Below are positions 17,541-27,191 of a stretch of 64,000 nucleotides of DNA, piece after piece. The notes beneath the pieces were generated by a model, which ran no database searches, was not told the DNA's origin, and was given only the letters and a program-made list of their open reading frames with translations. The stretch is taken from the NCBI GenBank assembly GCA_958295715.1, contig OY282371.1, positions 186,001 through 250,000 on the forward strand. The letters run 5' to 3'. This stretch comes from an uncultured Dehalococcoidia bacterium. Lineage in GTDB: Bacteria; Chloroflexota; Dehalococcoidia; Lucifugimonadales; GCA-2712585. Made by a program: the position numbers and the translations under genes. The stretch's first letter is position 1; the number at the start of each line of letters is the position of its first letter.

Positions 17541-18845
17541 GTGATGAAGGAAATAGCCACGCCATCCTCCGCTGCGGGAGAGTCGCCGGGCCGGTGGTGG
17601 ACCGTTGGGATACTGGCGGCGGCGACGCTGATGGGCCTCAGCGTGTGGTTCAGCGCCAACGCCGTCGCGCCGTCCCTGGAGTTGGAAAAGGGTTTCTCGA
17701 CCAAGGGCGACGTGGCCTGGTTCACCATGGGCGTGCAGCTTGGGTTCGTGGCCGGGACGCTCCTAATCGCCGCCACCAACTTGGCCGACCTGATGAACGC
17801 CCGCGCCCTCTTCGCCATCAGCGCGGTGGCGGCCGGGGTCCTCAACGCCGCCCTGGTCTTCATGCCCGGCGGCTTCGCCTCCGCCCTGATACTGCGGATA
17901 CTGGCGGGGGCCTTTATCGGGGGCGTATATCCCATGAGCATGAAGATACTGTCGGGATGGTTTCGTTCCGGCAGGGGCGTCGCCATCGGGGTGATAGTGG
18001 CGGCGGGAACCACCGGCTGCGGGTCGCCCCACCTCCTCAACTCCATATTCGCGGCCCAGTGGGAGGCCACCCTTTACGTAAGCTCGGCCCTGTCCGTGGC
18101 GGCGGGAGGAGTGGTCTACTTCCTGGTGAAGGACGGCCCCTACGACACCTCCCCCCCGCGGTTCAACCCGAAGTACGTAGTCTACTACTTCCCGCAATTC
18201 GTGTTCAGCTTCTTCCCCAAGTACGTGGTTCACGTCGTGAGGAGCCGTGGGCAGCGGCTGGTCCTTCTGGGATACCTAGGGCACATATGGGAGCTTTACG
18301 CTACCTGGGCGTGGCTGCCCGTCTTTTTGTTGGCTGTCTACGACGGCGACGGCGGCATGTTCGGAGGGTTCTTGGGCTTTGCCAGTCTCTTGGCCTTCCT
18401 GACGTTCATCGCCGGGGCCGTTGGAAGCGTGGCCGCCGGTTACGCCGCCAAACGGTGGGGCCGGTGCGCCGTCTCCGTCTGCGCCATGGTCGTAAGCGGG
18501 GGAATGGCCCTGTCCATAGGGTTCATGCCGGTGGGCTGGGAATGGGTCATAGCCATAGCCGCCCTGGTGTGGGGAGGGACGGCGATAGCCGACTCCGCCC
18601 AGTTTTCAACCGGCATGACGGAGCTTTCCCACCCGGCCTTCCGCGGCACCGCGTTGACCTTTCAAACCGGTCTAGGAGTTCTGCTCTCCATTGTGACCAT
18701 ACGCCTGGTTCCCGTCCTCTCCGACTGGGCGGGTTGGGGCGTGGCCTTCGCCTTCCTGGCCATAGGCCCGGCGGTGGGAACAGCGGCCATGCTGAGGCTG
18801 CGCGCGCTGCCGGAGTCGGCGGCCATGGCCATGGGGAAGCGGTAG
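17541..18845 (+). CDS. MFS transporter, tandem copy 2
   Basis: 434-residue paralogue of the preceding gene, with the same 12-helix plan, the LADLMNAR loop and the KILSGWFRSGRGVAIG loop. It starts at GTG 17541 or the adjacent ATG 17544. The mid-loop has the sequence FNPKYVVYYFPQFVFSF where copy 3 is shorter. Intergenic DNA before and after it (stop-proximal GGGAAGCGGTAGCGTTG and start-proximal CGCCGCCGGCTAGACC) is repeated in the other gaps, so the duplicated unit is gene plus spacer. Confidence 0.9.
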   Translation: MMKEIATPSSAAGESPGRWWTVGILAAATLMGLSVWFSANAVAPSLELEKGFSTKGDVAWFTMGVQLGFVAGTLLIAATNLADLMNARALFAISAVAAGVLNAALVFMPGGFASALILRILAGAFIGGVYPMSMKILSGWFRSGRGVAIGVIVAAGTTGCGSPHLLNSIFAAQWEATLYVSSALSVAAGGVVYFLVKDGPYDTSPPRFNPKYVVYYFPQFVFSFFPKYVVHVVRSRGQRLVLLGYLGHIWELYATWAWLPVFLLAVYDGDGGMFGGFLGFASLLAFLTFIAGAVGSVAAGYAAKRWGRCAVSVCAMVVSGGMALSIGFMPVGWEWVIAIAALVWGGTAIADSAQFSTGMTELSHPAFRGTALTFQTGLGVLLSIVTIRLVPVLSDWAGWGVAFAFLAIGPAVGTAAMLRLRALPESAAMAMGKR

Positions 18846-18940
18846 CGTTGGAAATTTTCTTTCGATGGGATGGCGTGAGGGGGATGACGTGAGGGGGATG
18901 GCGTGAGGCGCCGGTTCGTCGCGCCGCCGCCGGCTAGACC

Positions 18941-20191
18941 GTGATGAAGGAAGTAGCCATGCCACCCCCGGCTGCGGGGGAGTCGCCGGCCCGGTGGCGG
19001 GCCCTCGCGATGCTGTCGGCGGCGACGCTGATGAGCCTCAGCGTGTGGTTCAGCGCCATCGCCGTCGCGCCGGCCCTGGAGTTGGAAAGGGGTTTCTCGA
19101 AGGGCGACTTGGCCTGGCTCGTCACGGGAGTGCAGCTTGGGTTCGTGGCCGGGACGCTCATAATCGCCGCCACCAACTTGGCGGACCTGATGAACACCCG
19201 GACGCTCTTCGCCATCTGCGCGGCGCTGGCCGGGGTCGTCAACGTCGCCCTGGTCTTCACGCCCGGCGGCTTCGCCTCCGACCTGGCGCTGCGGATACTG
19301 GCCGGGGCCTTTCTTGGAGGCGTCTATCCTCCCGCCATGAAGATACTTGCGGGATGGTTTCGTTCCGGCAGGGGCATCGCCATCGGGGTCATGGTGGGGG
19401 CGTTGACCATCGGCTCCGGGTCGCCCCACCTCCTCAACTCCATATTCGCGGCCCAGTGGGAGACCACCCTTTACATCAGTTCCGCGCTATCCGTCGCGGC
19501 CGGGGGCCTGGTCTACTTTCTGGTGAAGGATGGCCCCTACGACGTCCCTGCCGCGCGGTTCAACCCCAAGTACGTGATTCGTGTCCTGAGGAGCCGCGGG
19601 TCGCGGCTGGTCCTCCTGGGATACCTGGGCCACATGTGGGAGCTATACGCGGCGTGGGCGTGGATACCCACCTTTTTGGCGGCCGTGTACGGCGGCGGGA
19701 GTCTGTTCGGCGGGTTCCTGGGTCTGGCCGGCCTCGTGGCCTTTCTGGTGTTTCTCGCCGGGGCCGTTGGAAGCGCGGCCGCCGGTTACGCCGCCGAGCG
19801 GTGGGGCCGGTGCGCCGTCACCAGCTGCGCCCTCGCCGTAAGCGGGGGAACGGCCCTGTTCATAGGGTTCCTGCCCATGGACTTGGGGTGGGTCATAGCC
19901 ATAGCCGCCCTCGTGTGGGGGGCCGCGGCGATAGCCGACTCCGCCCAGTTTTCCACCGGCATGACGGAGCTTTCCGACGAGTCGTACCGCGGCACCGCGT
20001 TGACCTTTCAAACGGGCTTGGGGTTCCTGCTCACCATCGCGACCATACGCCTGGTTCCCGTCCTCTCCGACTGGGCCGGCTGGGGCGCGGCCTTCGCCTT
20101 CCTGGCCATAGGCCCGGCGGTGGGAATAGCGGCCATGCTGAGGCTGCGCTCCCTGCCGGAGTCGAAGGCCATGGCCATGGGGAAGCGGTAG
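18941..20191 (+). CDS. MFS transporter, tandem copy 3
   Basis: 416-residue paralogue and the shortest of the three: the loop between the two six-helix halves lacks about 18 residues found in copies 1 and 2. Start at GTG 18941 or ATG 18944. The GWFRSGRGIAIG loop and a C-terminal SLPESKAMAMGKR match the other copies. The array may broaden substrate range or raise dosage; the sequence does not decide. Confidence 0.9.
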   Translation: MMKEVAMPPPAAGESPARWRALAMLSAATLMSLSVWFSAIAVAPALELERGFSKGDLAWLVTGVQLGFVAGTLIIAATNLADLMNTRTLFAICAALAGVVNVALVFTPGGFASDLALRILAGAFLGGVYPPAMKILAGWFRSGRGIAIGVMVGALTIGSGSPHLLNSIFAAQWETTLYISSALSVAAGGLVYFLVKDGPYDVPAARFNPKYVIRVLRSRGSRLVLLGYLGHMWELYAAWAWIPTFLAAVYGGGSLFGGFLGLAGLVAFLVFLAGAVGSAAAGYAAERWGRCAVTSCALAVSGGTALFIGFLPMDLGWVIAIAALVWGAAAIADSAQFSTGMTELSDESYRGTALTFQTGLGFLLTIATIRLVPVLSDWAGWGAAFAFLAIGPAVGIAAMLRLRSLPESKAMAMGKR

Positions 20192-20265
20192 CGTTGCAAA
20201 CATCCATTCTATGCCCTAGACTGGACAGGCTCTCTGCTCTACACTTCAGTTTAGAAGGCGGCGAC

Positions 20266-20310
20266 CATGACTAGGAGAGTAGCGTCAACGGCGGTTATGA
20301 GGCGGTTATA
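20266..20310 (+). CDS. Possible 14-aa leader peptide before lhr
   Basis: ATG at 20266 preceded by GAAGGCGGCGACC opens a 14-codon frame ([14 protein letters not shown]) that ends 2 bases before the lhr ATG. It could couple translation into lhr, or be chance. Confidence 0.2.
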
Positions 20311-20312
20311 AG

Positions 20313-23300
20313 ATGGAAACGGGTGGGGTCAACCCCATAGCGGCCTTTCATCCCGCCGTTCAAAAGTGGTTCCTTGGCAGGTTCGAGGGGCCGACGGCGC
20401 CCCAGCTCCGGGGTTGGCCCTCCATCCAGGCGGGGAAGGACACCCTCATAGCGGCGTCGACGGGGTCGGGCAAGACCTTGGCGGCCTTCCTAGCCGCCGT
20501 GGACTCGCTGATTCGCCAGGGAGCGGCGGGCCAACTCCCGGACCGGTGCCAGGTGGTGTACGTGTCGCCACTGAAGGCCTTGAGCAACGACGTTCAGAAG
20601 AACCTCGCCCAACCCCTGGAGGAGATCCGGGAAGCGGCGGCGGCCATGGGCCTGGAGACGCCGGAGATCCGGGCCTTGGTGCGGACGGGGGACACCCCTT
20701 CATCCAAGCGTCAGGCCATGACCCGCAAGCCGCCCCACATTCTGGTGACCACCCCCGAGTCGCTGTACCTGCTCCTGACCTCGGTTAAGGGCCGGGAGAT
20801 GCTGCGGGACGTCGGCACGTTGATAGTTGACGAGATTCACGCCGTGGCCCGCGACAAGCGCGGCTCCCACCTGGCCCTGAGCCTGGAGCGGCTGGAGGCC
20901 CTGACAAGCGTGAGGCCGGTCCGAATCGGCCTATCGGCGACCCAACGCCCCATCAAGGAGGTGGCGCGGTTTCTGGTGGGTTCCGGGCGCGTGGACGGGG
21001 CCGGGGAGCCGCGTTGCGTCATAGTGGACGAGGGCCACGGCCGGGAGATGGACCTGGCCCTTGAGCTTCCCGGCTCTCCCCTGGAAGCGGTCTGCTCCAA
21101 CGAGACCTGGGAGGAGAACTACGACCGGCTGGCGGAGCTCATCGGCCGGGAGCGGACGACCTTGGTGTTCGTGAACACCCGCCGCTTGGCCGAGCGGGTC
21201 GCCTTCCATCTAAGCAAGCGCCTGGGAGAGGACAACGTCACCTCTCACCACGGCAGCCTCTCGCGGGAGCAGCGGCTCAACGCGGAGGAGCGGCTGAAGT
21301 CGGGCCGCTTGAAGGCGTTGGTGGCCACGGCCTCCCTGGAGCTTGGCATCGACATCGGAGACGTGGACCTGGTGTGCCAACTGGCCTCCACCCGCTCCAT
21401 CGCCACCCTGCTTCAGAGGGTGGGACGGTCGGGCCACGCCCTGGGCCGGACGCCGCGGGGCCGGCTCTTTCCCCTGACCCGGGATGACCTGGTGGAGTGC
21501 GCCGCCCTGCTGGCGTCGGCGAAAAAGGGCCTCCTTGACCGCCTCACCATCCCGGAGAAGCCCTTGGACATCCTCGCCCAGCAGATGGTGGCGGCGGCGT
21601 CCATGGAGGAGTGGGACGAGGATGAGCTTTTCGACCTGTGCCGCCGGGCCTACCCCTATCGCGGCCTCACCAGGGATGAGTTCGACCAGGTGGGCCGGAT
21701 GCTCTCCCAGGGCTTCTCCACCCGGCGGGGGCGCCGCGCCGCCTATCTGCACTACGACGGCATCGGACGCCGCTTCAACGCCCGGCGCGGGGCGCGGCTG
21801 GCCGCCGTCACGTCCGGCGGGGCAATACCCGAAACGGCGGACTACCGGGTGGTCCTGGAGCCTCAGGACCTGGTCGTCGGTTCAGTCAACGAGGACTTCG
21901 CCATTGAGAGCCTGCCGGGGGACATCTTCCAACTGGGCATATCCTCGTGGCGCATACTGAAGGTTGAGCAGGGCAAGGTGCGGGTGGAGGACGCCCGGGG
22001 CCTGCCGCCGACCATCCCCTTCTGGCTGGGAGAGGCCCCGGCCCGCACCGGCGAGCTTTCCACCGCCGTTTCCGACCTGCGCCGTGGCGTCGAGGCCCGC
22101 CTGCCCGGCGCGCAGGAGGCCATGGCCTGGGTGACCGCAGAGACCGGGGTGGATGGCGCGGCGGCCCAGCAGATTGTTGAGTACCTGTGGGCCACCAAGA
22201 AGGCCCTCGGCGCGATGCCAAGCCAGCGCGTCGTGGTGTTCGAGCGGTTCTTCGACGAGAGCGGCGGTATGCAGCTGGTGGTCCACTCGCCCTTTGGCGC
22301 GCGGGTCAACCGCGCATGGGGCTTGGCCCTGCGCAAGCGGTTCTGCCGCACCTTCAACTTCGAGCTCCAGGCCGCGGCCAACGACGACGCCATGCTCTTC
22401 TCTCTGGGGCCGCAGCACAGCTTCCCCCTGGAAGACGTGTTCTCCTATCTGAAGCCTCCCACGGCCCGGGAAACCCTGGCCCAGGCCCTCCTGGCCGCGC
22501 CCATGTTTCAAACCCGGTGGCGCTGGAACGCCACCCGCTCCCTGGCCGTTCTGCGCCACGAGGCGGGAAGGAAGGTTCCCATGCCCATCCAGCGCATGAG
22601 GGCCGACGACCTCCTGACCGCCGTGTTCCCGGAGCAGACGGCCTGCCAGGAGAACCTGGTTGGCGACGTTGAGATACCCGACCATCCCCTGGTGAACGAG
22701 GTGGTGCGGGACTGCCTGACGGAGGCCATGGACGTTGACGGGTTCTTGGAGCTCCTGCGCTCCACCCTAGACGAGCGGGTGAAGCTGGTGGCGGTGGACT
22801 CGGTGGAGCCTTCGCCCATGGCCCACGAGATTCTAACGGTCAAGCCATACGCCTTCTTGGATGACGCGCCCCTGGAGGAACGCCGCGCCCAGGCCGTGTT
22901 CATGCGCCGCTCCCTAGACGTCCAGTCATCCGACGACGTGGGCAAGCTGGACCCCGACGCCATCCAGCGGGTGCGGGAGCAGGCGTGGCCCGAGGCGGCC
23001 AACGCCGACGAGCTCCACGACGCCCTCCTCCTGCTCGGCTGCCTAACCACGGAGGAGATGCGGCCCTTTGAGGCGTTTCTGGGAGAGCTTATCGTCCAGA
23101 GGAGGGCCGCGAAGCTGTGGACGGGCGACGGCGCGCCGGTCTTCATTCCCTGCGAGCGAGCGCCACAGTTCGAGGCGGTCTTCTCGGAGGCCCGGCTTGA
23201 ACCCCGCGTCCAGGCCCCGCCGCGGGAGCGCGCCGTGGTCTGGGTCCCTGAAGACGCCCTCCGGGAGATAGTCAGGAGCCGCTTGGAGTGCCTGGGGCCT

Positions 23301-24614
23301 GTCACCGCCGGGCGGTTGGCCCGTTCCCTGGGCGTAGAGGAGGGAGGAGTGGACGGCGCCCTGGCGGCCCTGGAGTCGGAGGGCTTCGTTCTGAGGGGGC
23401 GGTTCGAGTTCCAAAACGGCCCCATAGAGTGGTGCGACCGTCGCCTCCTGGCCCGCATCCACCGGTACACCCTGGACCGCCTGCGGAAGGAGATAGAACC
23501 CGTGTCGGCGGCTGACATGATGCGGTTCCTATTCATATGGCACCACGTGGACCCGGAGCATAGGCTGGAAGGGCCAATGGGGTTGTCGGCCATACTTGAG
23601 ACGCTGGAGGGGTACGAGGCCCCCGCCGCGGCGTGGGAGGGCCACGTCCTCCCGGCGCGGATGCGACGCTACAACCCCGCATGGCTGGACCAGCTGTGCC
23701 TATCGGGACAGGTGGCGTGGGCCAGGCTCCACCCCGCCCCGGCGCCGTCGGGCCGCAGGTCGGTAAGCCCCCGGACCCTCCCCACGGCCCTGATATTTAG
23801 GGACAACCTGCCCCTTCACCTATCCCTCGCGCCACAGGCCGGCGTTGAGGAGGTCAAGCTGAGCGGCCCGGCGCGGCAGATTCTGGAGGCCTTGGATGAG
23901 CGGGGGGCCTGCTTCTTTCAGGAGTTGGCGCAGAGGTCCCGGCAGGTGTCCAGCAACGTGAGGAGCGGCCTGGCGGAGTTGGCGTCGTGGGGGCTGGTGA
24001 CCTGCGACGGCTTCGCGGGACTGCGAGGGCTGTCCTCCCCCGCCCGGAGGGACGGCCTGCGGGGGCGCAGCGTCAGGGCGCGGCGGCTGAATCTGAGGCC
24101 ACCCCACGAGACGGCGGAGGGTCGCTGGTCCAGGCTGGACCGCCCTCCGGAGGACTCGGTGGCCGAGGCCGACCGGATGGAGTTCGCGGCCCGCCGTCTG
24201 CTGCGACGCTACGGCGTGGTGTTTCACCGTCTGCTCCAGCGCGAGACCGGCGCCCCGGCGTGGCGCGACCTGACGCGGGTATATCGAAGGTTGGAGGCCC
24301 GGGGGGAGATACGGGGCGGCCGGTTCGTGGCCGGCTTCTCCGGCGAGCAGTACGCCCTCCCCGAGGCGGTGCGGCATCTCCGGGCCGTGCGCCGGGCCAA
24401 GCCCCAAGGCGCCCTCATAACCGTGAACGGCGCCGACCCCCTCAATCTGTTGGGCATCCTCACGCCGGGGCAGAGGGCGCCGTCCCTCCCCGGCAACCGG
24501 GTTCTCTTCCGCGACGGCGTCCCCGTGGCCGTCAAGGCCGGCGGCAGACTCACCTATCTTAACGGGTTGGACAGGACGGGTTCCCCCGCCGTGGAGGCGG
24601 CCCTCAGGGGGTAG
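20313..24614 (+). CDS. lhr: Lhr-type large superfamily 2 helicase
   Basis: 1433-residue ATP-dependent 3'-5' helicase of the Lhr (large helicase-related) family linked to DNA repair. Motifs: Walker [10 protein letters not shown] (about 47-55), motif II VDEIHAV (DEIH, about 172), motif III LSATQRP, motif [10 protein letters not shown] (about 368). The Lhr-specific winged-helix and beta-barrel region and the DEAD/H-associated domain (around [22 protein letters not shown]) follow. A long C-terminal region (about 860-1433) with winged-helix-like stretches corresponds to the extension of full-length Lhr, which is about 1500 residues in E. coli. The downstream SnoaL-like gene is separated by 51 bases and is unrelated in function. 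Confidence 0.93.
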   Translation: METGGVNPIAAFHPAVQKWFLGRFEGPTAPQLRGWPSIQAGKDTLIAASTGSGKTLAAFLAAVDSLIRQGAAGQLPDRCQVVYVSPLKALSNDVQKNLAQPLEEIREAAAAMGLETPEIRALVRTGDTPSSKRQAMTRKPPHILVTTPESLYLLLTSVKGREMLRDVGTLIVDEIHAVARDKRGSHLALSLERLEALTSVRPVRIGLSATQRPIKEVARFLVGSGRVDGAGEPRCVIVDEGHGREMDLALELPGSPLEAVCSNETWEENYDRLAELIGRERTTLVFVNTRRLAERVAFHLSKRLGEDNVTSHHGSLSREQRLNAEERLKSGRLKALVATASLELGIDIGDVDLVCQLASTRSIATLLQRVGRSGHALGRTPRGRLFPLTRDDLVECAALLASAKKGLLDRLTIPEKPLDILAQQMVAAASMEEWDEDELFDLCRRAYPYRGLTRDEFDQVGRMLSQGFSTRRGRRAAYLHYDGIGRRFNARRGARLAAVTSGGAIPETADYRVVLEPQDLVVGSVNEDFAIESLPGDIFQLGISSWRILKVEQGKVRVEDARGLPPTIPFWLGEAPARTGELSTAVSDLRRGVEARLPGAQEAMAWVTAETGVDGAAAQQIVEYLWATKKALGAMPSQRVVVFERFFDESGGMQLVVHSPFGARVNRAWGLALRKRFCRTFNFELQAAANDDAMLFSLGPQHSFPLEDVFSYLKPPTARETLAQALLAAPMFQTRWRWNATRSLAVLRHEAGRKVPMPIQRMRADDLLTAVFPEQTACQENLVGDVEIPDHPLVNEVVRDCLTEAMDVDGFLELLRSTLDERVKLVAVDSVEPSPMAHEILTVKPYAFLDDAPLEERRAQAVFMRRSLDVQSSDDVGKLDPDAIQRVREQAWPEAANADELHDALLLLGCLTTEEMRPFEAFLGELIVQRRAAKLWTGDGAPVFIPCERAPQFEAVFSEARLEPRVQAPPRERAVVWVPEDALREIVRSRLECLGPVTAGRLARSLGVEEGGVDGALAALESEGFVLRGRFEFQNGPIEWCDRRLLARIHRYTLDRLRKEIEPVSAADMMRFLFIWHHVDPEHRLEGPMGLSAILETLEGYEAPAAAWEGHVLPARMRRYNPAWLDQLCLSGQVAWARLHPAPAPSGRRSVSPRTLPTALIFRDNLPLHLSLAPQAGVEEVKLSGPARQILEALDERGACFFQELAQRSRQVSSNVRSGLAELASWGLVTCDGFAGLRGLSSPARRDGLRGRSVRARRLNLRPPHETAEGRWSRLDRPPEDSVAEADRMEFAARRLLRRYGVVFHRLLQRETGAPAWRDLTRVYRRLEARGEIRGGRFVAGFSGEQYALPEAVRHLRAVRRAKPQGALITVNGADPLNLLGILTPGQRAPSLPGNRVLFRDGVPVAVKAGGRLTYLNGLDRTGSPAVEAALRG

Positions 24615-24665
24615 CCGGCGCCCTGGAAATTCCCACCGGAAATCTCGCAAATCTAAGGAGGCGGC

Positions 24666-25112
24666 ATGGAAACTCAAAGGGACATAGAGGCGGTGAAGGC
24701 GGTAATCGAGGAGTGGAAGGCGGCCCTCAGCGCCTGTGACGTGGAGAGGGTGAAAAGGGTTTGGGACGAGTCCTACGACGGCCTGACCTACATCGCCGAG
24801 GAGAATAACGACGCCCTGCACGGCTGGGCCGGGGTGGAGGGGTACTACAACGGGCTGGCCGACGTGACCCAGGCCGACTGGGAGATGGATAACCTGAAGA
24901 TTGACGTGTTGGGAGACGCGGCCTGGGTGTACATCACCTACGTGGTGGAGGCCCACCTGCAAAACTTTGGGCGGACTATGGTCTTCCCCGGCCGCAACAC
25001 CTTCATCCTAAGGAGGGTTGGCGGCGAGTGGAAGATAATCCACTACCACGAGTCCCTGTCCAGGGACCGCAGCCGCGAGACGTGGGACTGGTTCTTTAAG
25101 AAGGGGTCCTAG
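24666..25112 (+). CDS. SnoaL/NTF2-like fold protein
   Basis: 148-residue single-domain protein with the NTF2-like cone fold pattern: a helical start (AVKAVIEEWKAALSACDVERV), then LHGWAGVEGYYNGL and beta strands WVYITYVVEAHLQ, TFILRRVGGEWKIIHYHES. It resembles ketosteroid-isomerase-like or SgcJ/DUF4440-type proteins that bind small hydrophobic molecules. The ATG has a strong SD (TAAGGAGG). No catalytic residues can be assigned. Confidence 0.8.
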   Translation: METQRDIEAVKAVIEEWKAALSACDVERVKRVWDESYDGLTYIAEENNDALHGWAGVEGYYNGLADVTQADWEMDNLKIDVLGDAAWVYITYVVEAHLQNFGRTMVFPGRNTFILRRVGGEWKIIHYHESLSRDRSRETWDWFFKKGS

Positions 25113-25773
25113 GCAGGAACTCGGCGCGCAACGCCCCTCTGCCTGCCCCCGGGAGAGGGCCGGGGGACTGAGGGGTGAACAGCGCCCAACGGGGCCTTAC
25201 CCCGTCAAACCCGCCCCACTCCCGTCATTCCCCCTTTCCCCTCCGTCATTCCCGTGAAAACGGGAATCCAGGAAGGCAACGCCAAAGAACCGACCCCATT
25301 GGCCGCGCCGCGGCTCTCCCCTACCAACGAGATGACGGGGCAATGGGAAGCCTGGCCCTTACGGATGGGTGATGCGCCCCGCGCCACGCTGCGCGGTTGG
25401 CCCGGCGCAATGCGAGGCGGAGGGGATGGATTCCCGCCCTCTTATTCCGTCATTCCCGCGTAGGCGGGAATCCATCTTCTCTTACCGCCGTTGCGACAAG
25501 GCAGCGGCGACGGTAAGAGCCGCCCCGTTACGGCGATCCCCGCGTTAGGGGCGCACCCACAGTGACACTGGAGTTTCGGGCCTTGGTTTTGGAATGAAGG
25601 GTTCCTGGATTCCCGCCTGCGCGGGAATGACGGAAAGGGGCGGGAGCCGAGGCACCGAACGCAGAACCAACGCTCTTCAAAACTTAAGAGGGCGCGCGGC
25701 GCGGCTCTCCCCTACCAGCGAGATGACGGGGGAAGGGAGGGGCGACGCGCCGGCGGGGCGGTGAAAACTGCCA
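25113..25773. repeat. Repeat-filled gap: three dRS3-like palindromes plus one reverse module
   Basis: Palindromes at 25248 (GAAA-loop variant), 25452 and 25609. The module CGCTCTTCAAAACTTAAGAGGGCGCGC, part of the MITE-like element in reverse orientation, lies near 25669-25697. The phrase GCGCGGCTCTCCCCTACCA(A/G)CGAGATGACGGGG occurs twice (near 25309 and 25699). No gene is supported. Confidence 0.8.
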
Positions 25774-25802
25774 TTGCCAACAGTGGCGCTCATGCTTATA
25801 AT
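25774..25802 (+). promoter_or_regulatory. Strong sigma-70-type promoter of the cox operon
   Basis: TTGCCA (25774-25779), 17-base spacer, TATAAT (25797-25802, perfect consensus). Transcription should begin near 25809. This lies inside the longest coxM frame and so excludes its GTG at 25761 for this transcript. Confidence 0.8.
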
Positions 25803-25832
25803 CTACCTATCCCCGCGCTAGGAGGCGACCCT

Positions 25833-26708
25833 CTGCAAGACTTCGAATACGCAGCCCCAAAGAACCTAAAAGACGCCGTTCAGCTTATGGCTGAGAAGGG
25901 ACCCAAGGCGCGCGCCCTCGCCGGCGGCACCGATATCCTGGTGCAGCTGCGGGGCGGCCGCTTCCGCATAGACAGGCTGGTGGACGTCAAGGACGTTCCC
26001 GAAATGAACCAACTCTCCTGCTCCGACGAGGAGGGGCTGACCCTGGGCGCCGCCGTGCCCTGTTACCGCGTTTACGAGGACCCCGTCATTCAAAGGATGT
26101 ACCCCGGCTTGGTGGACGTGGCAACCCTGATAGGCGGCATTCAGATACAGGGCCGGGCCACCTTTGGAGGGAACCTGTGCAACGCCTCGCCCAGCGGCGA
26201 CACCATCCCCGCCCTCATCGCCCTGGAGGCGTCCTGCCTTATTGAGGGTCCCGGGGGAGGGCGCGTCCTGCCGGTGGAGGAGTTCTGCTTGGCCCCGGGC
26301 AAGAACGCCCTCGGCGACGGCGAGCTTCTCACGGCCCTGCGCTTCCCGCCGCCGGCCCCGCGCTCCGGCGCCCACTACCTGCGGTTCATACCGCGCAACG
26401 AGATGGACATAGCCGTCGCCGGGGCGGGGGCCTCCGTGACGCTGGAGGAGGACCGGCTCCACATCAAGTCGGCGCGGATAGCCTTGGCCGCCGTGGGGCC
26501 GACGCCCATATACGCCATCGAAGCCGGCGGCCTGTTGACGGGCAGGGAGGCCAACGAGGAGTCCTTTGAGGCCGCCGCCGAGGCCGCCAAGGCCGTCGCC
26601 AAGCCCATAAGCGACATGCGCGGCACGGCCCGCCAGCGCGTACATCTAACGGGGGTCCTCACCAAGCGGGCCCTCCGCAAAGCCGCAGCCAGAGCCAAAG
26701 AGGCATAA
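25833..26708 (+). CDS. Molybdenum hydroxylase FAD-binding (medium) subunit, CoxM family
   Basis: FAD subunit of a CO-dehydrogenase/xanthine-dehydrogenase-family enzyme, passing electrons from the 2Fe-2S subunit to the acceptor. FAD-binding segments ALAGGTDILVQLRGG, IGGIQIQGRATFGGNLCNASPSGDTIPAL are visible. I place the start at CTG 25833: the promoter is at 25774-25802, AGGAGG (25820-25825) lies 7 bases before this CTG, and the family normally begins close to (D)FEYAAPKNLKDAV. That gives 291 codons; the longer frame from GTG 25761 adds 24 residues that the promoter would leave untranscribed. The coxS gene follows 2 bases after the stop. Confidence 0.9.
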   Translation: MQDFEYAAPKNLKDAVQLMAEKGPKARALAGGTDILVQLRGGRFRIDRLVDVKDVPEMNQLSCSDEEGLTLGAAVPCYRVYEDPVIQRMYPGLVDVATLIGGIQIQGRATFGGNLCNASPSGDTIPALIALEASCLIEGPGGGRVLPVEEFCLAPGKNALGDGELLTALRFPPPAPRSGAHYLRFIPRNEMDIAVAGAGASVTLEEDRLHIKSARIALAAVGPTPIYAIEAGGLLTGREANEESFEAAAEAAKAVAKPISDMRGTARQRVHLTGVLTKRALRKAAARAKEA

Positions 26709-26710
26709 AC

Positions 26711-27190
26711 ATGAGCAAAAAGACCCACGTAACCACCAACATAAACGGCTCCGACGTAGAGTTCCTGTGTGAGAGTCGCCAGAGTCTGTTGGAAGTCCTG
26801 CGGGACGTTCTGAACATGACGGGAACCAAGGAGGGATGCAACGACGGCAACTGCGGAGCGTGCAGCGTCATCGTCGAGGGCAGGCTCATAGACTCCTGCC
26901 TGATGCTGGCGGTGGAGACGGAGGGCAAGAGCGTGACGACTATCGAAGGGGTGGCGTCCACCGACGGCCTGCACCCCATCCAGCAGGCCTTCTTGGAACA
27001 CGCCGCCCTCCAGTGCGGCATCTGCACCCCGGGCTTCATCGTGGCGGCCAAGGCCCTGCTGGAAAGGGAGCCGGAGGTCGACGAGGGCCGTGTCCGTCAC
27101 TGGCTGGCGGGCAACCTGTGCCGCTGCACCGGATACGACAAGATTGTGCGGGCGGTGTTGGACGCCGGGCAACGGATGAAGGGAGGCTAG
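26711..27190 (+). CDS. Molybdenum hydroxylase iron-sulphur (small) subunit, CoxS family
   Basis: 159-residue protein with two [2Fe-2S] domains: the plant-ferredoxin-type cluster CNDGNCGACSV with its fourth Cys in DSCLMLA, and the all-helical second cluster QCGICTPGF plus NLCRCTGYDKI. It carries electrons from the molybdenum site to FAD. The next gene starts at the base after the stop. Confidence 0.95.
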   Translation: MSKKTHVTTNINGSDVEFLCESRQSLLEVLRDVLNMTGTKEGCNDGNCGACSVIVEGRLIDSCLMLAVETEGKSVTTIEGVASTDGLHPIQQAFLEHAALQCGICTPGFIVAAKALLEREPEVDEGRVRHWLAGNLCRCTGYDKIVRAVLDAGQRMKGG

Positions 27191-27191
27191 A

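Noticed and set aside
25761-25832. GTG 25761 as the coxM start
   Set aside because: The promoter at 25774-25802 lies downstream of it and the added residues do not resemble the family.
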